Below, piece by piece: positions 46,744 through 59,800 of a stretch of DNA of 64,000 nucleotides. Every line of letters starts with the position of its first letter. The stretch's first letter is position 1. The notes under the pieces were generated by a model. The model searched no databases. It was not told the origin of the DNA and worked only from the letters and a program-made list of their open reading frames with translations. The DNA lies in contig OX359195.1 in assembly GCA_947172415.1 (NCBI GenBank), positions 2,356,001 through 2,420,000 on the forward strand, in the 5' to 3' direction. Source of the stretch: Chondrosia reniformis (Eukaryota; Porifera; Demospongiae; Chondrillida; Chondrillidae). The position numbers and the translations under genes are program-made.

Positions 46744-47340
46744 AACAGACTGTTATTTCTTGAACTCGTCACCAATTTAATCTTTTGTTTGAAACTATTA
46801 TTTGTATAAGATATCAATAATTACCAGAGAAAAGAGTCAGTTGTAAAGAGAAATGATATATAGGTGTGCTGTTTAGTAATTTTCCCTTCAGTCTCCTAGC
46901 AACCAGTCACATATTGGTGGAGTCCACCTTCTAATTTCCCTTCAATCTCCTAGCAACCAGTCACATATGGGTGGAGTCCACTTTCTAATTCCCCCTCAGT
47001 CTCCTAGCAACCAGTCACATTTAGAGGAAGTTGACTATTTATACCTTGTATGGCCTCTGACTGCTCCATTTTGCTCAGTAACTTTAAAGAATTATAGATA
47101 AAACTTGTCATCATATATGATATCAATAGTCTCGTGATCAAAATGTATTGAAATATTATTTTGCAATGTTCAATTCACGATACACGAGTATTATAACAAG
47201 TTAATTGTTCTGACGCAGTCCTGACCACTTCTGTAAGAGTGATGTGATGGTCTTTCCTTTCCTTCCCTGTACACTAACTTAACCTGCAGAGGAAGTACGT
47301 AGGGCATCATTCATTTACAAGTAACACTATTGACTACTAC
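46744..47340. other. Intergenic stretch after NLR-3
   Basis: Three copies of the CTCCTAGCAACCA unit (about 46887-47020). No gene seen. Confidence 0.5.
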
Positions 47341-47439
47341 TCAGTAGCAGACCTTCTTTGATTTCTTCTTTTTTGGTTCTGAATCACTGTCCAGACTTGG
47401 ACTGCCTTCTCTTGACCCCACAGCACCTTCAGTGGTCAC
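47341..47439 (-). pseudogene. FNBP4-like C-terminal exon (copy 3)
   Basis: 33 codons with the TGA stop kept after KKVCY. No other FNBP4-like exon nearby. Confidence 0.65.
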
Positions 47440-47966
47440 CTACAGGTGTTATACGTCCATTTCAGTGTAGAGAGACCATAATTTGAAATGTACCCTCGTA
47501 TTGTGAGAAACATGGATCATTTGAGTGTTCATGTTTCAGATACGTACATTGGGACGTTGACACTATTTGTTTTCCCAGTATCCTTAGATTCTAGCCACCT
47601 TATATGGGAGGAGTTCATTGGACACTAAACACAATCCTAATTGACCATTCATTAAAACAAATAAAACAGAGAAAATAAGAGAGCAGCAATATAGTCTTCA
47701 AAACACTGCATCCTTTATACAATAGAGTTACCTTTATCAGTCATCAATAAGCATTATACAATGGAAACTGTATAAGATGGTCACCATTAGGATCTGTTTA
47801 ACATATACAGGATGACCGTTAGTAATATACACAATGTACAGAGTGTGTAATAGGAATTTATTTGGCCTTTTCCTATTGACTGCTTGTAATCAGTGATGGC
47901 TTAACTCAGCTGACCTCTGACAAGTGTACCAATTTAACATTAATATTAGGCAATGCCAATTGGTAG

Positions 47967-49926
47967 GGTTTGAAGCACCTTCAGATGTACAGGTTGTGTC
48001 ACTTTGACATAAAGCCAGCCAACATATTTATTGGTGAGGATGGTTGGACTTGTAAACTTGGAGACTTTGGACTGGTTGTCTCATTGGACAGCAAACAAGA
48101 CATGCAACATGCACAAGAAGGTGACCCCAAGTACATGGCACCAGAGCTGCTACAAGGACACTTTGGTCCTAATGCTGACATATTCAGGTAAAACTGGTGG
48201 TACTGATGTACTGATTGTGTGCACTTTGAATTAATGGTTGCAAACTTCCTGTGTGGTTTTAAACTTTCAAATATGCATACTTTCAAACACCTTGATCACA
48301 CATCTAGCATGCACAGATACTAAGGTGAACCTTTTATTATGTGGGAAGTACTTCTTTATACCTATATATATATTGTTTATGACCTTTAGCTTAGGAGCTA
48401 GCATTCTGGAGGTAGCAAGTGATCTAGAGTTACCTGGAAATGGACCACTTTGGCATAGTCTGCGCAGTGGCTGTATTCCAGAGGAATTTAGGAGGAACCT
48501 GTCCAGTAATATGAGCCATTTGATTGGTCGAATGATGCAGCCTAGCCCTCCAACAAGACCTACTACGGATGACATTCTACAGTGTCCCTTTATCAAAATG
48601 GTAAGTTTACTCACTCAGTGCATAGATCAACTTAATGATTAACTTGTGCCTTTCCTGTAGTTGGAAGATAAAGAATTAGAGGACACAGGTAATGTTGCTT
48701 ACTATATACACTTGTCATACAACTTGGAATACTGTTGCACTGTCTTCCACAACACTCTAGTAAAGTACGTAAAGCAAGCCGACGGAGCTAATAATGCATT
48801 CTCTATTCTTTCAGGTCTGCACTGTCGTCCCAAGTTAGTGCTACCACAAGGAGACGCCTCATTCCACCTGACAACTGAAGACTGTCCCTTTCTCCATTCT
48901 GATGAAGAGGATTCCCACCTCTTCCAACTCAACGGTAGCAGCTCTGATGAGAGTGGTCCCTCCACTGTGGAGAGGTCCTGGTTGCAGAGCCCTGCTGTGG
49001 GGCCGTCCCCTCTCTACTGCGGCCCTCCTATTCCTCTGAACTTTGGAGAGTTGGCAGACAGCGACAGTGACATCATGGATGATACTCCAAGTCACATGCC
49101 TTCATTTCATGCACAGTGAGTATTAATTAGTTACCATGGTGATATACACTGCATTGTTCCCTCTGTCAGTCCCTCTCTCCAGTCTCCCAGTTCCTCTGTT
49201 TTTAATTAGATGTAATATTGCATACACTTTAACTTTAAAGTGTTGGGCCTTATTAACTTTATATTTAATAGAAGTGAAATTCTCTTATCTCTAGCATATA
49301 CAGAATGAATGTTGTACTATGTACTGTACATATGCTAATGACAAACATTTTGCACTATAATTTATATACGTTTGTATGCATGTGTACACATTTAATAGGA
49401 CATTGGTCTCCCAACCAAGATTAGACTTTAGTTAGGTGTAATATCTCCAAGTGATTATTTCTATCACACTAGTTTACATATTTCTTTATGTATGTTCTTT
49501 GTTGGTTTTAATGATTTTATAGATTCAGATCGGAACACTTTAGAGACACGTCATCTCCCATCAGTTTGAGAGAGATTAGCTTGAACAAGGCACCAAGTGA
49601 AAGTTCTAATGAACTGAAAAAGTCTCTATCAGTGGCACCTAAGAATTTAATGGAAGTATGTACCTGTTTGTATCTAATATATACATATACATGTATTAAA
49701 TGTATAAATACTTTTGTAGATATAATATACTTTTAAAATACTTCTGTAGATACGTATAATATATTGAGTGTCTAAATGATTCGGTAGTTGTTTAATAAGG
49801 TATTGTTTTCACTTTTTAATAGTATGCAATTAATAAAAACACATATGTTCATATGTATAAATTACAGTTTGTTAACATGTAGTCTCTTACATTTTGTAGG
49901 CATTCAGTGATACTGATTTTGACTGA
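47967..49926 (+). pseudogene. PKMYT1: Myt1/PKMYT1-like kinase, 3' half only (copy B)
   Basis: Exons 47967-48187, 48390-48600, 48661-48688, 48815-49115, 49523-49655, 49900-49926; again 306 residues, no stop. Differs from copy A by few residues (GPNADIF for GPTADIF). The flanks from 47600 to 50260 match 34680-37310, so the fragment was copied with its spacer after it had already lost its 5' half. Confidence 0.8.
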
Positions 49927-50383
49927 CTTACTACATGCATAACTGTATTAACCTGCCTTTGCCTGACTGAACATTTTGCTAAAACACTCTCTTCATCTTT
50001 TGTATAGTGATTGCTATTGCAGAATATAATATTATACGTATGTAATATATATCTACATAGCCATAGAGTGTATAAATTACCTTCATAACTCTGCATTTGC
50101 TAGAATATCCGTACCAAATGTACATCAAATTGTAGCGCCCAAAATTAATGGTTAGAGATTGGTAAGACTTAATAATTGCAATTGGTATCAACACTCACAT
50201 GCAGATATCCACATAATATATTTGCTAGCTCAAGTTCTTCATACGTGAAGTGATAATCAAACCACAAGTATTACAGTTGAACATACAGTTTACGTAATCA
50301 AAGGAAATATATATACAATAATTGTGGAGAAGAGAATTCGTGCATACAGTACCATGCATGGTTCATAGTCACCACTGCTCCAA

Positions 50384-50393
50384 GTCACGTGAC
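50384..50393. promoter_or_regulatory. Palindromic E-box upstream of NLR-4
   Basis: GTCACGTGAC, conserved although the surrounding sequence has diverged from blocks A and B. Confidence 0.55.
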
Positions 50394-50600
50394 ATATATA
50401 TAAATTGATCATGAGTAGCCAACTATATCTCTTCTCCAGTATAGAGTTTCATTACATTCACAGACGTTGGTGCTCCAGTGTTTGAAATAATTCGAATTCG
50501 GATCTTCTACGTACACTGATCATGAGGGCGGGCTTTACTCCAGTTACGTACTGTATACGTCTGTTCTTATCGCCGCACTGTCCCAATTGAGGTCAGCCGA

Positions 50601-50611
50601 GGGGAATCCCC
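50601..50611. promoter_or_regulatory. kappaB-type site upstream of NLR-4
   Basis: GGGGAATCCCC, about 290 bp before the ATG. It differs from the NLR-1/2 site by one base and still fits GGGRNWYYCC. Confidence 0.6.
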
Positions 50612-50891
50612 GTGAGTACGCCCCCTAAGTAGGCCTACGCTCTTCCGCTTGTACTAGTTTCTCTCTAAGACATCGTCTTTTATCCTGAACGTTAACTAAG
50701 CGTTGACGTACGCGTGTCTCTGGTCGAAAGAACGAGACCTCTTTTTGGTTGAGTTGAAGGTTAGTTCAATCAGGTCTAAGATCCATTCAGCATTATTTGT
50801 TTCCTATTGTCTATTTCCATCAACTCACTGTTGTTGGACTACTGCTTGATCTGACCAGACAACCTCTTAATACTATAACTTTACTGTAGGT

Positions 50892-53800
50892 ATGGCTTCC
50901 ACAGAGATATCTCCCAGAGAAGTGAGGGAGTTCCTTCAGAAGTCTCTCCATCCAGCCCTCGAGTGGTGTGACGTGAGAAGACTCGCACTTTACCTTAGAG
51001 CAGCTAATGTTATCTCAGCTGATGAGTGTGAGACTCTGAGGGACCATCAGAAGTGGGAGGATGCTAACAGATTCCTGTACAGTCTCCTTGAAGGAGATCC
51101 TTGTTGTGACAAACTGGAGGCTCTCTGTGATGCACTACAGAAGGACACTACTCACAGAGGTCACAGGAGACTGGCTGAACTAGTGAAACAGTTCCTACCA
51201 GGTCAGTAAACTTTCTTGAATGATTAAACCACAAATGTTTTATTCAGTGCAATGTATAAATATGAATTGACAATCTCTTCAGTGATTGAAAGATTTAAGG
51301 ATTGACTATCCCTTAGAACAGTTAGTCTTAGATAGTCTGTTTATAACTCAAATTACTCCAGAATATATTTCCTTCCTTTTTAATCACTTGTTTAGAAGAC
51401 TCTGTTCCACCTTCTAAGAAACCAAAGTATAATAAATTTAGTTATGTTGAGTGTCACATGTAATAGTGTTAGCAGTTGTTTCTATAGTAATGTCCACATA
51501 ACTCAATATGAATCCGTTTAATCTACACCATGATCACTAGTTTGTATTGAGTATAGTGTCAGTATAGAGCTAGTTCCACCATATAGATCTTATATACTGA
51601 GTTGGTTCTCCATAGGCCAGACCACTATCTAACCGCCATATTTATTTGAGAATGTACAAAGGAGAAGTGCAAGTGATATGAATAGAATGTTCTTTACTTT
51701 ATTAGGAGAATGTGAGTCATCAGAGTTATCCCAGACAGAACCACAAGTCAGTCAAACTGCAGACCAGACAGAACCACAAGTCAGTCAAACTGCAGACCAG
51801 ACAGAACCACAAGTCAGTCAAACTGCAGACCAGACAGAACCACAAATCAGTCAAACTGCAGACCAGACAGAACCACAAGTCAGTCAAACTGCAGACCAGA
51901 CAGAACCACAAATCAGTCAAACTGCAGACCAGACAGAACCACAAGTCAGTCAAACTGCAGACCAGACAGTACCACAAGTCAGTCAAACTGCAGACCAGAC
52001 AGAACCACAAGTCAGTCAAACTGCAGACCAGACAGTACCACAAGTCAGTCAAACTGCAGACCAGACAGTACCACAAGTCAGTCAAACTGCAGACCAGACA
52101 GAACCACAAGTCAATCAAACTGCAGACCAGACAGAACCACAAGTCAGTCAAACTGCAGACCAGACAGAACCACAAGTCAGTCAAACTGCAGACCAGACAG
52201 AACCACAAGTCAGTCAAACTGCAGACCAGACAGCAACCATCAAAAGTGAGTCATACAGTTGTATATTTTATTAAAATGTTCAAGTACTGCATGAGTAAAT
52301 GAATATACAGTGGAACCTCACTAATCCGGACACCATCGGGACAGTGGAAATTGTCCTGATTAACGGGGTGTCCTAATTTCAGGAGTTAGCTGTTTTACAC
52401 TTTAAAATCACACATTAAGATGATTTACACATTATCAGTCCATATAATAGCCATAGAACAACGCAATACACACATGCACAGTATGACATATGCATATACA
52501 TGTAAGTGGATGCTCATGAAGTAAAAAATTCCAACAAAGAAGACTGCCTTGAACATTTCCAAATTTTAATCAACTTAAACTTAAGGTAAAAACTTAATAA
52601 ACTAATAAACAAACTAAATTAATATTAAACTTATTATAAGTTAAATTAGTTATTAAACTTAAGGGTTAATTTGGTTTCCAAATTAACCCTTGACCCGACT
52701 CTGCAATGCACAACAGTGATTGGCGCCTAGCCTATGTGTACCAGAGATCAAGACAGTAAGCAAGCATGGTTAGTCAACCACCATCTGGAAGCGCAGCGTT
52801 TGAAATCCAGTCTTTCGTGAGGGGATATCACTCCTACATGGATGTCTGGGAACCTCGAGTTGGAGAAGTGTTAGCGCTAGAAAGAGAACCCCACAACGTG
52901 GCGGATCAACTAGCCGTGTCAGTCGTCAGAAGTGGTCGTACTGTTGGGCACGTACCTTTTAATCTGGCTCCCATATTTTCTCACTTTTTGAAGAGATCCT
53001 TTAACAAGGGAACTGCAGAGATCACTAGTGAAAAAGTAAACTGCAGCGGAGGCTATGGACTGGAGGTACCATGCACGTATCGTCTGTACGGACCTAAGGC
53101 TTAAGTTGAGAGAGCCAAGACTATGTTCAGTGGCGAGTGTGGTCTTCAGGAACGATCATCCTGATCATGAAATGATCGTCCGTATTAACAGTTCACGTTT
53201 ACCATTAATCAGTATTGATGTATTTGATTTTGTTCACCATTTTTTGTCCACTTTATGGAATAGCGGGGTGTCCGCATTTCAGGGGTTAAACTATATGGTC
53301 ATTAATAGGAATGCAATTCGTAAAATGTCCGCTAAAATGAGGTGTCCGCATTTCAGGGGTTCGGATTAGCTAAGTTCCACTGTATACTTGTGAAAACCAG
53401 TAGCTATACCATTTCACACAAAGCCAGTGCAAAGTACAATCACTATAGTCAGTATATCACATATAAAGTACAGTCAGTATACTGCTTTTAAAGTGTTTAT
53501 AAGGTGGACACGAGTCACCATTAAAAGTTTAGATATATAAGATATATACGAGTCTGCATACCGTTATTCTCTGCCTGTAGAAGGGGACACTCCAGTGAAG
53601 CCAACCATCCTAGATCTCCAGTATGTGACAGAATCTGTAGCAGTCAGTCATTGGGAAGGGATCTGTAGACGATTAGGGGTCAGTGAGGCAGTGCTCAGAC
53701 AGGCTGAACAAACCTACCCTCTCAACACTACTGGAGCTCCAGCAAAGAGGTTCATGTATAGCTTGCAGGACTGGTACAATGGAAATGGAGTCCTCCAAGG

Positions 53801-56800
53801 TAGAACCGTACCAGTGACACTTTCAGTTCTCTGTAAGGCACTCAAGGAGAGCAGGTGTAGAAGTGTGGCTAAAGAACTGAGGAAACAAAGTACATACACA
53901 CACAACTAAAAATGTAATAAACCACAAGTGTTTACATAGAGCAAGCATATATGCATGACATGAGAAGTTCTTTCAACAGTTTATCAAATGAATATTATAC
54001 ATACATAGAACCATGGTCATAATGTTACCTTTATGTCATGGTCTTTCTTCAGGTCAGGGAAGACATCTTGCTATCTCCACCTCTCCTCACAGTGATGTTA
54101 CTCCTGGTCTTAGTGAAGTAAGTGTATTCACATATCAATCAGTTGTATTTTGTATAGTTTAAGTCATAATTTACATCATGCAGTTAGCAAGTCATTAGAG
54201 GAAATTGTTCTCTTCTTTAACAGCCTTCTAATTGGTCTGTGCAAATTTACTTCTATAAGTTTCCCCTTTTTTATTCTTTTGTGGGGAATCCAACTCGATA
54301 ATATTTTGCATGTTAAATGTACATCTTTATCAATTTCACAAGTTTCATGTTCAGTTAGTCAAGTAGTTTTATATTAGAACTGATGCTTTCTATTTATACA
54401 ATAGTTAATGAAATATTCTCTTTCTTCCTAATGTACAGAATATTCTGACCAAGCTTAAGAGGGTGTACCAAAGTCCAGTCATATCAAACCACTGGTCTCT
54501 GAAGCTAGCTGTAATGGACTTTGTCAAACTCCAACTCGTACAATCACCAGAATTGAAAGTGAGAAAAGCTGAGCTACAGTGCGCTCCATCTGTAGTTCTA
54601 GCATCAGCTACTGGTCAGTCACATGACATCAAAGGAAATTTTATCAGCCACTATTCCAGATACCATCATCCTTTTGAACATGAGCGTCCTCATTTTAAAG
54701 GAAAGTCCATCGTCCTGCAGGATATCTTGGAGTACGAGCCTGTACAACCTCCAAGGAAACACATCCTGCTGGAAGGAGAGCCTGGTATAGGCAAGTCCAC
54801 TCTGACCAAACAGCTGTGCTACAAGTTTGCTGAGGGTACATTTGCCAGTGAATACAAGCTAGTCATTCGCGTAGTACTCCGAGGTCTTCCTTCCGATACC
54901 ACACTGAATGTAGAGGACCTAGTTCGTAGCTGTACCAGTGATGTTGGGGCAAGTCTTGATGAAGAAGATGTGTCCACTTTGAGTCAGTACATCACAGCCA
55001 ACAAGGGAAAGGACACACTGTTCATCATGGATGGCTACGATGAATTCCCTGAAGAGCTACAGGAGGAATCTCTGATTGCAGACATTCTAAATGGCAAGAC
55101 CCTCCCCCAGTCCTCCTTCATCATCACATCCAGACCACGAGCATCAGCCCCTCTACATGATAAGATAGAAAGACGCATCGAGGTAACCGGATTTGGAGAG
55201 AAAGAGATTGAGCAGTTCATAAGAAAGTACTACGGAGAGTCATCTAGTTCTGTAGCTGATGCTTTACTAGCAAGGCTAAACTCTACCTTGCCTCAAATCA
55301 AAGCCATGTGCTTCATCCCTCTGATCCTGCTGATGACATGTTATGTCAATGATGTCCTTGATGCCCCTCCTGATACAATCAGTGATCTATTTAAAAGCAT
55401 CGTCTGCCTCACTGTGAAGCGACACTTTGAGAAGAATGGAGTGAAAATGAAAATTGGCAGTTTTGAGGATGTCCTGCGACTCTGTCCTCGTTTGATCGAA
55501 CTGGGTCACTTTGCCTTGGATGGTGTGCTGAAAGATGTCATCATTTTCCACAATCTGGAGCTGTCAGAAGATGATCATTTTGGTCTAATGAACTGCATCT
55601 CTTATCGAAATACCTTTGGTGGAGTCACTGGATCATACCACTTTCTTCACAAAACAGTTCAAGAATTTCTTGCAGCTTGTGCAGTCAAGCAGTTATCTGC
55701 CGAGGAACAGGGAAAGTTCTGGAAAGAGAGACTTGTTCTTGGGTACAACAAGAAAGGACAGTTTGTCTTATCAGACTCCAACTACGAGATGCCATTCCTT
55801 TTCTTCTGCGGCATAGGGGGACTAGAGAATGATGCTGTGAGAAACCTCTTGTTTGAGCATCTTGCATTTACCAATGATCGCAGGTTTGCTGGAGGGACCC
55901 CTTTCACTGAGATTGCTACAGCAGTAGCAGAGAGCAGAGATGAAGAGCTGTGTCAAAGGATCATAGAGTATTGCAGTGATGCTAACATTAGTTTTCTCAG
56001 TCCCCATCAGCTCAACAGTTTAGCTTACTTGATGACCATCAGCAGACACATCAAACGACTTTCAGTTCCATCTGATGGAAGTCGAACTGATTCCTTTATT
56101 CAGCAAATATCTGGAAAGGTGACATATTTGGAAGAAGTCACAATTGAAGGTGAGTTGATATTGTAAGTTGAGATGTGTAAATAAACACTTTTGTAGACTA
56201 TTGACATGCCATATGTAGAAGAAGTTACAAATTAATAGATCTAGTACAGTGTGTATTGATTGCTCCTAATACCTTAAACTTGTGATTATCTTTGAAGTGT
56301 GAATATTCAACTTGACTGATGACACTCATCAATTTCCTTCTATAGCTTTTTGAAACTAACTCAAATGACACTTATTACTTTCCTTCTATAGCAAACCCAG
56401 TGAGGAGAGAGATAGAGTCTGTTGTACTTCAAGACTTTCTAAAGTTGCAAAGTTCACTAGATAAACTGACCATTCAAGAAGAGGGTAAACTCACCTTTAG
56501 AGAAAAAGGGGTATGTTTCAGTCCAACCTAGAAGTGTAGTTTTATGGCTTCTTTAATTGTGTTCTTTTGTAAATGTTTACCAAACTTATATAAAGTACAT
56601 TTATATACGTAAGTACGTATATAGAACTGTTTAATATAGATGGTACATTTTACAACTTTACAGGTGGAACCTTCAGTGAGAGGAGATTACATTTCAGTAA
56701 TGTCTGACATTGTTTCATTTCATTCAATGAGACTTGAACACCTAAGTCTCAGTTGTGAGTTATGTCAACTGTGTATGTCAATGGAATGTAATATCTTCTT

Positions 56801-59800
56801 GTTAGTTTTGTGTGAATATCATTGAAAGTGATCATCTAAATAGTCACATGTGACAGTCACTAGTGTGTGTACATACTGCACAAGTCTGAGTCACTTGTGA
56901 TGTCATTCACTGCACAAGTCATGAGTTGTGAGGTTGCTAACTTGAAATGATACCACAAACTATATCCTTTCTTGTTGCTATGCATGTAGTTAATCAGAAG
57001 GTGAAGGCAAGTGTGCTAATGAGCTCAGTATTTACTTGTCATCAGTTGAAATCTCTTAGTCTGGTGAATGTCAACTTTACACATGAAGACTTAAAGGTCT
57101 TACTTGACAACCTGTCACAATTGGTTACCATGGAGATGAGACGATGTTGTTATGAAGGTGGTGATATTGATGCCAGTGTCAATGTGAGTTGTGGAATACA
57201 TACAAGTGTAAAGAACAGTAAAACCTCTATATAGAACAGCTAATATTTTACTTGAGAAATGTTAATCTTTATGGACATTTAGTCTATTAATAGTGAATTT
57301 TGTATTTGGTCAGTGGTCACTTTATATTTGTTCCATTCCACGGGAATGTGTTCATATTCTATCCAGCTATATAGTGTATCATGTATGTGACACAAACCAG
57401 TGAAGGCAGCTATGGGACAACTCTATAATCAGCTGTAGTCACTACATGTGATTGGTTGCTGGTCATATGAGATCTCACTGTATGACACTTGTGTGCAGTG
57501 TTAAGTGTGAATGTTGAGATATGTCTTCATTTGTAGTAATTCTCTATTTAGATAAGCACTTGTATATATTGTTATTCTTAAGTGATCCATCAACGTCTTT
57601 ATACTCTAGTGCGTTAGGAGGCACCCCAGTCTGGAAGATGTGACAATAGATTGGTGGTGTAGTGTGTGGTGTGGTCTGCCATTTGTGCAAACGAACACTT
57701 TCGTTAAATTCATGAATTTGATGAAAGTGTTCTTGATTGGTATCAAAGACAAACAAAAAATGAAGAAAGTGAATGTTCACTTTCCTGAATGCTCATGTAA
57801 GTGTATTGTTATCAAAATATTCAAGTCTATTGATCTCTTATAAACGTTTTTATACATTTTTGGGTGAATATTGTAGTTAAGTTGTTATAACTTATTAACT
57901 TGTCAATATGAGGTCTAGTCCTGATAACCTGGTGGTGTGTGATTGTATGTAGTATGTTTTATAACTTTTTGTAGATGCTGATTGGGTAGAGTTACTATCA
58001 TGTGTTGTGAGTTGTATGAAGAAGAGCTCACTAAAGACACTTTGTCTCAGGGGGATGATAGGAGTGCCACAATGTTGGGAAGTTTTTTACTGTCTTAGAA
58101 GCAGTGAAATAGAAGAGTTTGAGTTTGAACTTAAGTACAGCACTTCATTACCTGTGAGTTTGATGATGATATATAGAATATTATCTTCTCCACTTTACTC
58201 TCCCCATTCACCACTCTGGCCCATACACACCTAACACTATATCTCCTCATAGCTATATAGCCCTTGTATGTGTATCTGAAATGAGTTCCAAGTGAATGTA
58301 GACAGGATCTGTGAAAGGCTGTGCAGAAACTAATGACTAGTATTGCTTCTCAAGACCGTCCATACAAAAAGGGACATATTTGCGCTGTAGCAATATGTTG
58401 GATACGGGCGTTATAAAAACGTCGTGGCAAAATAGTCAAAAGTGCGATTTTCTTTTAACCCTTTATGCGCGAGTGACGCATATTTGCGTCAGATAATTAG
58501 GTATCTTCAATAGCGAGTGCCGCATATTTGCATCAAAGATACCATGGGCATTTTGCTACTGAACTCTGCTGCAGCCAAAATGTTGGTGATACAAAGACTA
58601 AAGACGGTGGTTTATTTGTGCGCCTTATTCTGCTTGCCACACTTCACGGTTTGGTAAACAATTTGTTTTAGGTTGCGATGCTTCTCCAATGTTCTAGGGC
58701 TTTGAAAGATTACATAAAGAAATACCGTTACAAAAGGATAACCAGGGCTCTTCCTGACCGAATTTGATTCCGTAGATAGTCAGAGAAAGCTTCTTACCCG
58801 AAGGAACTTAGAAAACATAGCCGTGCTTACCTTCTTCACTAGAAGAGGTAATATCTCGAAAATTAGAGCATCTTAGAAGCCAATAGAGCAACAAAATATG
58901 TCTACAAAAATCGGCATCAAAGTTTTACCGTCATATAGAGTTGTCATATTCCTATCAAGGTGTCCAATTTTAATTCCTGCCTCATGGTGTCCTCGTGACA
59001 ATTATATATATCGCTTCTGGTGATTATTACGCCCATGTAATTATCTTGCGCATAATATCATTAAATATTCATTACTCTAACCTTTTCCAATGTCCCCGTC
59101 ATTCTTTCGATCTTCTTTGTGCGATAAATCCGATCTTATTAAATGGAAGCTACTGGAAATACGCCATTTTGTTCTATATACGGAATGGTGAATATCATTA
59201 TCATTGAATAGTTTCGATTTGAGAGATTGTGCAATCAATGATGTCATCATTTTATTAACTAAACGGAAGTAAAGTTGTTTTACATATTGCGTTTGGCAAC
59301 AGTTCTGTTTCAAAGTGTCGTAACTTCAGATCTATAACAACTATGACACTTCCGATTGCACCTTTCGCTAGTACTATGGAAACCCTTTCAAATGATAGCA
59401 AAAACCCCATTTTCTGTTGCATACGTGAAAATGCCCCTTTTCACATGGACGGTCACATATGGACATAACTAACTTATCTTTAGAGGATTCACTTTGTTAC
59501 TGTTTAATTGATAATGTATAGCAGTCTTATGGCTATCCCATAGTTGGTCCAAATAATGTTCTTATACAAAAGTTACGTAATAACTGTATTGTTTCAGTGA
59601 AAGTGTTCATTTGAGAAGAGAGGTATCTTGTGTGGTGCAAATTAGTTCAAATGGTCAATCCTTGTGACCAGTCCAATCCATTTGATTATTAGAGAGTGCT
59701 CTGCTCATTCACTGTTCTCTCAGATCAACTGGTATGTAGAGACTGGAAGTGCTGTCTCATTTCCATGTAGTTATTCCATCCACACAATGTTTACATCATG

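Larger units (their letters stand above)
50330..50889 (+). promoter_or_regulatory. Putative promoter / leader region of NLR-4
   Basis: Diverged but recognisable relative of 4270-4800, with the E-box, the kappaB site, the following TAGGCCTACGC and a CpG-rich patch in the same order. Ends at an AG just before the start codon. Confidence 0.6.

Noticed and set aside
51726..52217. Long minus-strand and +2-frame ORFs over the NLR-4 repeats (LTDLWFCLVC... and KLQTRQNHKSV...)
   Set aside because: Every frame of a stop-free 33-bp repeat stays open; only the QTEPQVSQTAD frame continues through phase-matched splice sites.
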